Shown piece by piece: positions 1 through 6,150 of a stretch of 6,865 nucleotides of DNA (position 1 is its first letter; every line of letters begins with the position of its first letter). The position numbers and the translations under genes are program-made. The stretch lies in contig JAMONE010000208.1 of NCBI GenBank assembly GCA_027066695.1, positions 1-6,865 on the forward strand, given 5' to 3'. Under the pieces are notes generated by a model that worked only from the letters and a program-made list of their open reading frames with translations, was not told the origin of the DNA and ran no database searches. The DNA is from Micavibrio sp. (lineage in GTDB: Bacteria; Pseudomonadota; Alphaproteobacteria; Micavibrionales; Micavibrionaceae).

Positions 1-1465
1 TAAGCCCGATATTCTTGCGTGCGCGTCTTATGGGTGCGTTTGCATCCTTATATATGATATGGCGGATATCGTTCAAACGCCCTGGATTTTTAGGGCGGCC
101 ACTTTCCATCCAAAGCTCACGTGATTTTCCGCCCTTCCAGCCCCTTGTTGTAAAGCCGAGTATCTCTGTCTTAAGACCGCAACGTTCCAGAGTTTGGGCA
201 ATAATATCAGTTGTCATCGCGGCTATTGCAATTGGCCGTCCGCGCATAGAGCCTGAATTATCGATCAAAATAGTAATCGTGGTATCTTTGAACTTCACCT
301 CTTTTTCTTGCTTAAAGGTGATGGGGGTGTTGGGGTTAGCGATAACACCTGCAAGGCGCGAGGCATCAAGAATGCCTTCTTCTAGGTCGAACTCCCATTG
401 CCTGCGCTGCTTTGCCATTAATTTACGTTGTAGGCGGTTGGCTAGCTTTGTGATGATATTTTGGTGTTCTGATAGCTGCTGATCGAGCATATCGCGCAGG
501 CGTTCAAGCTCAAACGAATCGGATAAATCCTCGGCGTTTATTTCTTCGTCAAATTGCGTTGTATATACGCTATAGCGTCCTTCTTGGTAGTCAGTAAAAC
601 TATCGGGGCGGTTGGGCATGGCGGATGATGGGCTTTCCTCTATTGCCATGTCATCGGATTGCAGATCATCAAGGATGTCATCCATATCCATGTCTAGGGA
701 ATCGTCAGTGTCTTGACTTTGATCGTCAGAGCTTTGCTCTTCTCCTTCTTCTAGTTGCTCATGAGATTCTTCTGGCTCGGATTGGGATTCTTGCGCTGTG
801 CCTTGGCTGTCTTCACTTTCTTTGCCTTGCTGGTTATTTGTGCTTATTGATAAACCTAAGTCACAAAGCAATTGTTTTGCGGCGGCGCTATATGCGCTTT
901 GATCATGTAGCAAGGATTTTAGATTGCTGAAATCCGCCTTTATATATGGTTGCCAAAGCTTCATTATGTTTTTGTTTGAAGCTGTGGGCTTGCGGCCTGT
1001 GATTTCACAGCGAGCAACAATGCTAAGCGCATCGGCGATAGTTACGTCCTCGCGGTTTTTTATATACTTAAAGCCACGTTTTTGCGCTTTAGCTTCTGAA
1101 AGAGTGTCAAGATTTTTCGCTACGCCGTCCATTTCCAACGTTCCGATGCTATCGCAGCGCGCGCGTTCTAATGCGTCAAAGGCGGCTTGTGATTGCAAAT
1201 TGTCTTGCCTGCTTTGTGCGTGGATATCAGGGTTATGATAAGCATGGTTAAGCGCGTAGCTATCGGCGCATCCGCGTATAAGGTCGCGCTTTTTCTTTGG
1301 CATATTGGCACTTGGCGCGGGCAAAGTCGGGGGGGTGTTATTTGGGATATTATCAAGCGGGCTTTGCTCTTGTGAATAAGTTACGCATAAATTTTGGTCG
1401 CGAGAAATTGCCCGCATAACGCTGGAGGTATTTGTCTTGAATTGCTCGGTGTCGTTATTACTCAT
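1..1465 (-). CDS. cobT: Cobaltochelatase subunit CobT, C-terminus cut by window edge
   Basis: CobT is the VWA-domain subunit of the ATP-dependent aerobic cobaltochelatase (CobN-CobS-CobT), which inserts cobalt into hydrogenobyrinate a,c-diamide in the cytoplasm. The reading frame is open for 488 codons from ATG 1465 to the left edge; full family members are about 600 residues or more. Visible in order: an N-terminal region with FKTNTSSVMRAIS (residues 9-21), an acidic Glu/Asp/Ser/Gln-rich linker (about 215-278), and the VWA domain with MIDAS motif DNSGSMRG (D402, S404, S406), followed by LERCGLKTEILGFTTRGWKG and a GRLNDIRHIIYK block, all typical of CobT. ATG 1465 is the earliest possible start because an in-frame TAA directly precedes it. 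No strong Shine-Dalgarno is present. It lies 27 nt after the 174-residue gene, so it probably belongs to that operon. The AAA+ partner cobS, often the upstream neighbour, is not there. Family assignment is confident; a role in B12 synthesis specifically is inference. Confidence 0.93.
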   Translation of the reverse strand, partial: MSNNDTEQFKTNTSSVMRAISRDQNLCVTYSQEQSPLDNIPNNTPPTLPAPSANMPKKKRDLIRGCADSYALNHAYHNPDIHAQSRQDNLQSQAAFDALERARCDSIGTLEMDGVAKNLDTLSEAKAQKRGFKYIKNREDVTIADALSIVARCEITGRKPTASNKNIMKLWQPYIKADFSNLKSLLHDQSAYSAAAKQLLCDLGLSISTNNQQGKESEDSQGTAQESQSEPEESHEQLEEGEEQSSDDQSQDTDDSLDMDMDDILDDLQSDDMAIEESPSSAMPNRPDSFTDYQEGRYSVYTTQFDEEINAEDLSDSFELERLRDMLDQQLSEHQNIITKLANRLQRKLMAKQRRQWEFDLEEGILDASRLAGVIANPNTPITFKQEKEVKFKDTTITILIDNSGSMRGRPIAIAAMTTDIIAQTLERCGLKTEILGFTTRGWKGGKSRELWMESGRPKNPGRLNDIRHIIYKDANAPIRRARKNIGL

Positions 1466-1492
1466 TTAGGGGCAAACACCTAGGGTCAGAAT

Positions 1493-2017
1493 TTAGTTTT
1501 TATTATGTTTCTTAAAATATCTGTTACAAGCATTATCTAGCTCTTCTATTAGGGCTTCGCCTTGCTCGCCGCCGTCGCCCTTGATTTTGCCCGCGACAAC
1601 GATTTTAATTGTTGTGTGAAATGCATTGGCAATATTAAGTATTTCATTGTCAAGGCAGTCTACAACCTCCATAAATTGTGCAAATTTACCAGCAATGCGG
1701 GTGACAAGTTGGTAGTGGAACATTGCCCCATTCGCTTTTAATTGAACACATGGGACAAGGATATCTGTTATTTTATCCTCTAGCTCTGCGTCGGTTACTT
1801 CACTTGATTGAGCATCATCAATAGCGGCCTTCATGCGGGTTAAATATATATCGGCCAGCGGCGCAAAATCTTCGGCATGTTTTTCAAGCAATTGTTGTGC
1901 GCGTTGAATAATTTGTTCATTTAATCCACCTGAGCCTACTTTTGCCTTTAGTAGATTGGGTGTATTAATAAACTCTGCCTTACGCCTAGGTTTTTGATTG
2001 TAATGTTCGTTATCCAT
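1493..2017 (-). CDS. Conserved hypothetical protein paired with a CheY-like regulator
   Basis: This is a 174-residue protein whose function I do not recognise. It has no signal peptide, no membrane segment and no cysteine cluster, so it is probably cytoplasmic. A basic N-terminus (QKPRRKAEF) leads into a distinctive block, FINTPNLLKAKVGSGGL (about residues 16-32). A mostly helical middle and end follow, and the tail is charged (IKGDGGEQGEALIEELDN, then lysines). The block looks like the conserved signature of a family I associate, without certainty, with alphaproteobacterial response-regulator loci. The gene starts 16 nt after the response regulator stop and ends 27 nt before cobT, so the three are probably co-transcribed. 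An AGAAAA stretch upstream is at best a weak ribosome-binding site. Its position suggests a partner or target of the regulator, for example a CheZ-like or scaffold role, but that is only inference. Confidence 0.82.
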   Translation of the reverse strand: MDNEHYNQKPRRKAEFINTPNLLKAKVGSGGLNEQIIQRAQQLLEKHAEDFAPLADIYLTRMKAAIDDAQSSEVTDAELEDKITDILVPCVQLKANGAMFHYQLVTRIAGKFAQFMEVVDCLDNEILNIANAFHTTIKIVVAGKIKGDGGEQGEALIEELDNACNRYFKKHNKN

Positions 2018-2033
2018 ATTTTTATTTTTCTGC

Positions 2034-2573
2034 TTATCTAAAATCTATATCTGTAAGTGGTTCATCATTATTAGTTTCAGATACTCTGTCACTTGCTCTG
2101 CGCATGGGGCCGGCATATTTACTTGGCACTTTACGTCTGCGATCAGGGCCAAAAAACCCTTCACAGCGTATGAATTGCCGAGGCTTTTCGACTATACTAT
2201 GTATTCGTTTATACAGATCACGAGCATTAAAAGGCTTAGCCAGAAATTCTGTAATACCGACATCACGAGCATTAATAACGCGTCTTTTTTCAGTAAATCC
2301 TGTCATTAAAATTATAGGAACATATTGATTCGGACTTTTCGGATTATTGCGTATTTTACGGCTTAGCTCAACACCATCACATGGTTTCATCATCCAGTCA
2401 GTAATAACAAGATCGGGGTTTGACTGGCAAAACAGGTGAAAGGCTTCATCGCCATCAAGCGAGGTAATGATTGTTCCGACTCCAAAAGATTGCAAAACAG
2501 ACTTAATAAGAAACAGCATAGGCTTGTTATCTTCTGCAATCAGGATCTTTGTATTTTGAAAAGAGTAGCTCAT
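2034..2573 (-). CDS. CheY-like response regulator with basic GP-RR tail
   Basis: A 179-residue cytoplasmic signalling protein. Residues about 8-125 form a receiver domain with every canonical residue: acidic pair E14-D15, phospho-acceptor D59 (in LVITDWMM), T91 (in ILMTGFT) and K113 (in LAKPF). It should therefore be phosphorylated by a histidine kinase, and none is encoded in this window. There is no helix-turn-helix, GGDEF or other standard output domain. The tail (about 130-179) is basic and carries FFGPDRRRK and GPMRRASDR, a repeated GP-x(1-2)-RR motif that I associate with an alphaproteobacterial CheY-like group. It may act by protein-protein or RNA/DNA contact (inference). The start ATG at 2573 fits the receiver N-terminus. 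No Shine-Dalgarno precedes it, and a TATAAT lies only 17 nt upstream, implying a leader of about 10 nt. It is the first gene of the leftward unit. Confidence 0.93.
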   Translation of the reverse strand: MSYSFQNTKILIAEDNKPMLFLIKSVLQSFGVGTIITSLDGDEAFHLFCQSNPDLVITDWMMKPCDGVELSRKIRNNPKSPNQYVPIILMTGFTEKRRVINARDVGITEFLAKPFNARDLYKRIHSIVEKPRQFIRCEGFFGPDRRRKVPSKYAGPMRRASDRVSETNNDEPLTDIDFR

Positions 2574-2590
2574 AATAGTTTAAGCTATAC

Positions 2591-2596
2591 ATTATA
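2591..2596 (-). promoter_or_regulatory. Candidate -10 box for the response-regulator operon
   Basis: A consensus TATAAT reads leftward 17 nt before the ATG of the response regulator. No good -35 hexamer is seen at 16-18 nt; the region is a run of T. If used, transcription would start near 2584 and leave only about 10 nt of leader, which agrees with the lack of a Shine-Dalgarno. The surrounding AT-richness makes a chance match plausible. Confidence 0.4.
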
Positions 2597-2658
2597 AATA
2601 TTATTTTTCCATTAAAAAATGTTGTTCATCCATATATAGTTATAAAAATAACATTTCC

Positions 2659-2679
2659 TGCTTTTATTTAGCAAAAGCA
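2659..2679. repeat. Inverted repeat in divergent promoter region
   Basis: TGCTTTT and AAAAGCA form perfect 7-bp arms separated by 7 nt. The repeat ends 5 nt before the rightward TATAAT (2685-2690), so it covers the -35 area of the putative yebC promoter. It could be an operator for a dimeric regulator. It has no following T-tract in either direction that would suit a terminator. Confidence 0.4.
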
Positions 2680-2684
2680 CGACA

Positions 2685-2690
2685 TATAAT
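2685..2690 (+). promoter_or_regulatory. Candidate -10 box for the yebC-ruvCAB operon
   Basis: A consensus TATAAT lies 45 nt before the yebC ATG, giving a predicted start near 2697 and a leader of about 39 nt that contains a GAAGAG ribosome-binding sequence (2718-2723). The -35 region is poor (T-rich, no TTGACA-like hexamer at 16-18 nt), so an activator or weak constitutive expression is possible. Confidence 0.45.
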
Positions 2691-2735
2691 CTGCATAGAT
2701 TCTAACCCTAATTTAAAGAAGAGCGTATAAATACT

Positions 2736-3491
2736 ATGGCAGGTCATTCCAAATGGGCGAATATTCAACACCGTAAAGGGGCGCAAGATAAAAAGCGTGC
2801 CAAGATTTTCTCTAAGCTAGGGCGGGAGATCACAGTAGCAGCCAAGCTTGGCGGCGGTGATCCCGATATGAATCCGCGCCTTCGCCTTGCTATATCCACA
2901 GCGCGTAGCAACTCTATGCCTAAAGACGGAATTGAACGTGCGGTTAAAAAAGGTGCGGGTAATACTGAGGGCGAGAATTACGAAAATATGCGCTATGAGG
3001 GCTATGGTACTTCGGGCGTTGCTATTATTGTTGAGGTGCTGACCGATAATAAAAACCGCACAGCCGCAGAAATGCGCGCCGCTTTTACAAAACATGGTGG
3101 TAATCTCGGCGAGACTGGCAGCGTTAATTTTATGTTCGATCATATCGCGCAAATCATATTCCCTGCTGGCAAAGCAAGCGCGGATGACATGTTTGAAGCT
3201 GCATTAGAGGCTGGCGCATCAAATGTTGAGAGCGACGATGAGTTTCATGAAATCACTTGCGATACTGTTGATTTTGCCGATGTGCGTGATGCGCTTGAAA
3301 AGCAATATGGCGAGCCTGAAAGGCAGGGCTTAATTTGGAAACCAAATGTCACAACCGAGCTTAACGAAGATCAGGCCTCATCCATATTAAAGCTTATAGA
3401 TGTTTTGGAAGATAATGATGATGTGCAAAATGTCACCACTAACTTTGAAGTTAGTGACGAAATCATGGAAAAACTTATGTCTGAGGGTTGA
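2736..3491 (+). CDS. yebC: YebC/TACO1 family protein
   Basis: A 251-residue cytoplasmic protein of the YebC/TACO1 family. Members have been described as transcriptional regulators, and more recently as translation factors that help ribosomes through difficult stretches; which applies here cannot be told from sequence. The N-terminal signature is complete: MAGHSKWANIQHRKGAQD, then KLGREI and NPRLRLAI. The central NMRYEGYG and the GGNLGETGSVNFMF block are also present, as is the usual C-terminal domain, and the length is normal. The start ATG fits the invariant N-terminus, with GAAGAG 12 nt upstream as a modest ribosome-binding site. It heads the rightward operon and its TGA overlaps the ruvC ATG (TGATG). 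Linkage to ruvC is common in proteobacteria. A 20-bp near-palindrome lies inside its last codons (3437-3456). Confidence 0.97.
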   Translation: MAGHSKWANIQHRKGAQDKKRAKIFSKLGREITVAAKLGGGDPDMNPRLRLAISTARSNSMPKDGIERAVKKGAGNTEGENYENMRYEGYGTSGVAIIVEVLTDNKNRTAAEMRAAFTKHGGNLGETGSVNFMFDHIAQIIFPAGKASADDMFEAALEAGASNVESDDEFHEITCDTVDFADVRDALEKQYGEPERQGLIWKPNVTTELNEDQASSILKLIDVLEDNDDVQNVTTNFEVSDEIMEKLMSEG

Positions 3492-3988
3492 TGGTAGCTA
3501 ATCACAATATTATAATGCTTGGCATTGACCCTGGTTTACAAAAAACAGGGTGGGGGATTATTAAATCTGAAGGTAGCTCTCTGCAATTTATCGCTAGCGG
3601 TTTGATTAAAACCAACGCTAAAGTTCCTATGGCAGAGCGGCTTTCTACGCTTCATCATGGTTTAATTGCTGTTATAGACGAGTTTAAGCCACATGAGGCT
3701 GCGATAGAGGAAACCTTCGTTAATAAAAATCCTGCCAGTGCATTAAAGCTTGGGCAGGCGAGGGGGGTTTTGCTTTGTGTTCCTGCTCTAAGAGGCTTAA
3801 GCGTGGGGGAGTATTCCGCCAATAAGGTTAAAAAATCAGTCGTCGGAACTGGCCATGCGGCAAAAAATCAAATGGGTATGATGATAAGAATATTACTCCC
3901 CGCCTGTGGAGAAATATCGGAAGATGAGGCAGACGCACTTGCCGTGGCAATAACTCATGCGCATTATAGAAGTGTCATAAAAACTTAA
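3491..3988 (+). CDS. ruvC: Holliday junction resolvase RuvC
   Basis: RuvC is the dimeric endonuclease that cuts Holliday junctions made by recombination and processed by RuvAB, at the nucleoid. The 165-residue product has normal length and all four acidic catalytic positions: D13 (LGIDPGL), E73 (AAIEETF), and D145 and D148 (DEADALAVAITHAH). The conserved NPASALKLGQARG block is also present. I place the start at ATG 3491, which shares its A with the yebC stop (TGATG) and has GAGGG at 3483-3487. A TTG at 3488 in the same frame lies too close to that sequence. An ATG at 3515, directly before LGIDPG, lacks a ribosome-binding site. The overlap implies translational coupling to yebC. ruvA follows after 14 nt. 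Confidence 0.97.
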   Translation: MVANHNIIMLGIDPGLQKTGWGIIKSEGSSLQFIASGLIKTNAKVPMAERLSTLHHGLIAVIDEFKPHEAAIEETFVNKNPASALKLGQARGVLLCVPALRGLSVGEYSANKVKKSVVGTGHAAKNQMGMMIRILLPACGEISEDEADALAVAITHAHYRSVIKT

Positions 3989-4002
3989 ATATATGGATTA
4001 CT

Positions 4003-4620
4003 ATGATTGGCAAACTCTCAGGAATTATTGATTCTTTCGATACAAACCACTTAATCCTTGATGTGTCGGGGGTTGGCTATGTCGTGTTTGCAAGCAGCAG
4101 TACCTTGTCGTCTATCGGGCAAGTCGGGGACGCGGCGTCGCTACTTATCACTACGAATGTTCGTGAGGATGCTATTACTTTGTACGGCTTTGCGAATGCA
4201 CTTGAAAAGCAATGGTTTACGCTGCTTACCTCTGTTCAAGGCGTGGGGGCAAAAGCTGGCCTTGCTATTTTGGCTGTTTGCCCTGCGGATCAGTTGGGAT
4301 TTGCCATCGCTGCGCAGGATAAGGCCGCTCTTACTCGCGCGGCTGGAGTAGGGCCAAAGCTAGCTACCCGCATATTGACTGAGCTTAAAGACAAAGCAGG
4401 CAAGATCGAAATCACAGGCGGTAATGCGCAGATATCCACGAATTCTACACAGCCAGCACAGGTCAATGACAGTATAGATCAAGACGCAGTATCCGCCCTT
4501 ACTAATTTGGGATATGCCAGCTCTGATGCCTATAGGGCCGTGCTTGCAGCGAAAAGCGATAATGATAACAGTGACTTACAAGATATAATCCGCCTCGCCT
4601 TGAAGGAGTTGAGTTCTTGA
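4003..4620 (+). CDS. ruvA: Holliday junction branch migration protein RuvA
   Basis: RuvA is the tetrameric DNA-binding subunit that holds the Holliday junction in square-planar form and recruits RuvB. The 205-residue protein shows all three domains. The OB-fold domain I (about 1-62) ends in VREDAITLYGF, whose E55 and D56 match the acidic pin that separates strands. Domain II has two helix-hairpin-helix motifs (SVQGVGAKAGLAIL, 77-90; AAGVGPKLATRIL, 113-125). Domain III (about 158-203, VSALTNLGY and DIIRLAL) contacts RuvB. A Ser/Thr/Gln/Asn-rich linker (140-157) joins the last two. The ribosome-binding site is weak (GGAT). The TGA stop overlaps the TTG start of ruvB by 3 nt, so the two subunits are probably translationally coupled. 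Confidence 0.97.
   Translation: MIGKLSGIIDSFDTNHLILDVSGVGYVVFASSSTLSSIGQVGDAASLLITTNVREDAITLYGFANALEKQWFTLLTSVQGVGAKAGLAILAVCPADQLGFAIAAQDKAALTRAAGVGPKLATRILTELKDKAGKIEITGGNAQISTNSTQPAQVNDSIDQDAVSALTNLGYASSDAYRAVLAAKSDNDNSDLQDIIRLALKELSS
4603..4608 (+). promoter_or_regulatory. Ribosome-binding site fixing the TTG start of ruvB
   Basis: AAGGAG lies inside the end of ruvA with an 8-nt gap to TTG 4617. It is the best Shine-Dalgarno in the window. The next in-frame candidate, GTG 4629, would be 20 nt away, so the TTG is preferred. Confidence 0.8.
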
Positions 4621-5666
4621 TAGAACAAGTGATTCAAAAAAATACTGAGCTAGAGCGCGAGCAAAAAGAAGGTGAACCCGCAGCGGAGGGGGCTTTGCGG
4701 CCGTTATCGTTGGATGAGTTTATCGGGCAGAAAGCTTTGCGGGAAAATCTGCACGTGTTTATTAATGCTGCAAAATCTCGCGCAGAGCCTATGGATCACG
4801 TGTTATTCTTTGGCCCCCCTGGTTTAGGGAAGACAACTTTGGCGCAAATAGTTGCCAAAGAGCTTGGCGTTGGTTTTCGCTCGACTTCGGGGCCTGTCAT
4901 TTCTAAATCAGGGGATTTGGCGGCGATATTGACGAATTTACAGCCTAATGATGTGCTTTTTATTGATGAGATTCACCGTCTTAATACCACGGTGGAGGAG
5001 ATTTTATATCCCGCGATGGAAGACCGTAAGCTTGACCTTATCATTGGTGAGGGGCCAGCTGCGCGTTCGGTTCAAATTGATCTTGCGCCGTTTACTTTGG
5101 TGGGGGCTACAACTCGCTCAGGGCTTTTGACTAATCCTTTGCGTGATCGCTTTGGCATTCCGCTACGTCTCGAATTTTATACCAGTCAGGAGCTAGCATA
5201 TATTGTGGCGCGAACGGCAAGGTTGCTTGGTATGGATTTAAGCGAGGATGGTGCGCTTGAGATAGCGCGTAGAGCGCGTGGTACGCCGCGCATTGCAGGG
5301 CGGTTAACTCGGCGCGTGCGTGATTTCTTCCATGCTTCTGATCTGGAGCAAGCCACCCGTGAGCTTGTCGATCAGGCTTTAGGACGGCTTGATGTTGATG
5401 CTTCGGGGCTTGATACAATGGATCGGCGTTACATGAAATGCATTGTCGAGAATTACGGCGGCGGGCCTGTCGGGGTGGAAACTATTGCCGCCGTATTATC
5501 GGAAAGCCGCGATATGATTGAGGATGTTATAGAGCCTTACTTGATGCAGCAAGGTCTTGTGCAGCGCACCCCGCGCGGGCGAATGATATCGCTGAAAGGC
5601 TTTGAATATCTGGGAGTAAAACCGCCAAAAGCAAATTCGGAACAAATGGATTTATTGGACAAATAG
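4617..5666 (+). CDS. ruvB: Holliday junction branch migration ATPase RuvB
   Basis: RuvB is the hexameric AAA+ motor that drives branch migration of Holliday junctions with RuvA. The 349-residue protein has a short charged N-terminal extension, then LRPLSLDEFIGQ, Walker A GPPGLGKT (66-73), Walker B LFIDEIH (114-120, D117/E118), sensor 1 GATTRSG (163-169), and the arginine finger R176 in NPLRDRFG. Sensor 2 follows in RGTPRIAGRL (221-230; R225 and R229). The C-terminal winged-helix DNA-binding domain includes YGGGPVGVETIAA and TPRGR. The length is at the usual value. The start is TTG 4617 with AAGGAG 8 nt upstream, overlapping the ruvA stop. Its own TAG stop overlaps the ribosome-binding site of ybgC (TAGGAG). 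The RIAGRL variant, rather than RIANRL, is what I would expect in Alphaproteobacteria. Confidence 0.98.
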   Translation: MIEQVIQKNTELEREQKEGEPAAEGALRPLSLDEFIGQKALRENLHVFINAAKSRAEPMDHVLFFGPPGLGKTTLAQIVAKELGVGFRSTSGPVISKSGDLAAILTNLQPNDVLFIDEIHRLNTTVEEILYPAMEDRKLDLIIGEGPAARSVQIDLAPFTLVGATTRSGLLTNPLRDRFGIPLRLEFYTSQELAYIVARTARLLGMDLSEDGALEIARRARGTPRIAGRLTRRVRDFFHASDLEQATRELVDQALGRLDVDASGLDTMDRRYMKCIVENYGGGPVGVETIAAVLSESRDMIEDVIEPYLMQQGLVQRTPRGRMISLKGFEYLGVKPPKANSEQMDLLDK

Positions 5667-5669
5667 GAG
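5665..5669 (+). promoter_or_regulatory. Ribosome-binding site of ybgC
   Basis: AGGAG overlaps the ruvB stop codon. It abuts ATG 5670 with no gap, but lies 9 nt before an in-frame GTG at 5679, which is the usual spacing. This favours GTG as the real start of ybgC. Confidence 0.6.
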
Positions 5670-6089
5670 ATGTTTCACGTGAAACATAACAAGAACATCC
5701 GTGTATATTATGAGGATACTGATGCTGGCGGCATTGTGTATCACGCTAATTACCTCAATTTTGCAGAACGCGCCCGCACTGAATTCTTGCGTGATATTGG
5801 TTTTGAAAACAGTATGTTACGTGATAATGAGGGCATTATATTTGTCGCTAGGCATTTGGATATAGATTATCTGAAAACAGCAAAGCTGGATGATTATTTG
5901 CAAATGCAAACCACGATTAGCAAACTTAAGAACAGCTCGTTTATAATGCATCAATGCACTTTTCGCGGTGATGAGCTGATTGCAGATATGCACATAGTTA
6001 TGGTCTGCGTTAGTGCCGATAGCTATAGGCCTGTGCGTCTACCCAAAAATATAAAAGATGCTTTCCTGCTTTATATGGAAGAGGATTGA
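5670..6089 (+). CDS. ybgC: YbgC family acyl-CoA thioesterase
   Basis: A hotdog-fold acyl-CoA thioesterase, cytoplasmic, of the type commonly encoded upstream of tolQRAB and linked to phospholipid or envelope metabolism. At 139 residues it has normal length. The active-site block RVYYEDTDAGGIVYHANYL (11-29) contains the catalytic D18 and the conserved H25, followed by FAERARTEFL. Two starts are possible: ATG 5670, giving the N-terminus MFHVKH, or GTG 5679, which drops three residues and has the better-spaced ribosome-binding site. Either gives a complete domain. The first codons are written by a parS palindrome, so the FHVKH residues reflect a DNA constraint rather than enzyme function. It is separated from ruvB by only 3 nt (12 nt for the GTG start) and is the last gene of the operon; an independent promoter follows. 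Confidence 0.94.
   Translation: MFHVKHNKNIRVYYEDTDAGGIVYHANYLNFAERARTEFLRDIGFENSMLRDNEGIIFVARHLDIDYLKTAKLDDYLQMQTTISKLKNSSFIMHQCTFRGDELIADMHIVMVCVSADSYRPVRLPKNIKDAFLLYMEED
5671..5686. promoter_or_regulatory. parS centromere site (ParB-binding palindrome)
   Basis: TGTTTCACGTGAAACA is a perfect 16-bp palindrome identical to the canonical bacterial chromosomal parS. ParB loads at such sites as a CTP-dependent clamp, spreads on flanking DNA, and is moved by ParA to segregate the origin region. The site covers the second base of ATG 5670 through codon 6 of ybgC, including the alternative GTG start. An exact match by chance in this window has an expectation near 1.6e-6 under equal base frequencies. 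I see no second copy here. Confidence 0.92.
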
Positions 6090-6100
6090 AACATTACATA

Positions 6101-6129
6101 TTGCAAAGCTATGTGGAATCTTATATACT
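6101..6129 (+). promoter_or_regulatory. Sigma70-like promoter downstream of ybgC
   Basis: TTGCAA (6101-6106) and TATACT (6124-6129) are separated by exactly 17 nt, matching 4/6 and 5/6 of the consensus. Transcription would start near 6136, leaving about 12-15 nt before the candidate starts of the next gene. It is the best-formed promoter in the window and suggests that the following gene is not merely the tail of the ruv operon. Confidence 0.6.
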
Positions 6130-6150
6130 GCTAAAAAATAATAAAATTTG

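Noticed and set aside
78..97. CGCCCT / AGGGCG inverted repeat with an 8-nt loop
   Set aside because: It lies inside the VWA coding region of cobT, has no T-tract on the transcribed strand, and is short enough to arise by chance.
117..124. TCACGTGA, matching the parS core, inside cobT
   Set aside because: Only the central 8 bp match; the flanks (AAGC on the left, TTTT on the right) do not fit parS. A short core is expected by chance.
15..1375. Several rightward open frames opposite cobT
   Set aside because: They overlap the clearly conserved cobT frame on the other strand, show no recognisable protein features, and are shadows of it.
3488..3490. TTG as the start of ruvC
   Set aside because: It directly abuts the GAGGG ribosome-binding sequence; ATG 3491, overlapping the yebC stop, is better placed.
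4752..4802. Two CACGTG cores within ruvB (near 4752 and 4797)
   Set aside because: Flanking bases disagree with parS (at best about 10 of 16 match). They are ordinary coding sequence.
5131..5418. Leftward open frame of 95 codons inside ruvB
   Set aside because: It is antisense to well-conserved RuvB motifs, has biased low-complexity composition and no ribosome-binding site.
6090..6150. Possible terminator after ybgC
   Set aside because: I found no stable GC-rich stem followed by a T-tract; the A/T runs here fit a promoter and start region better.
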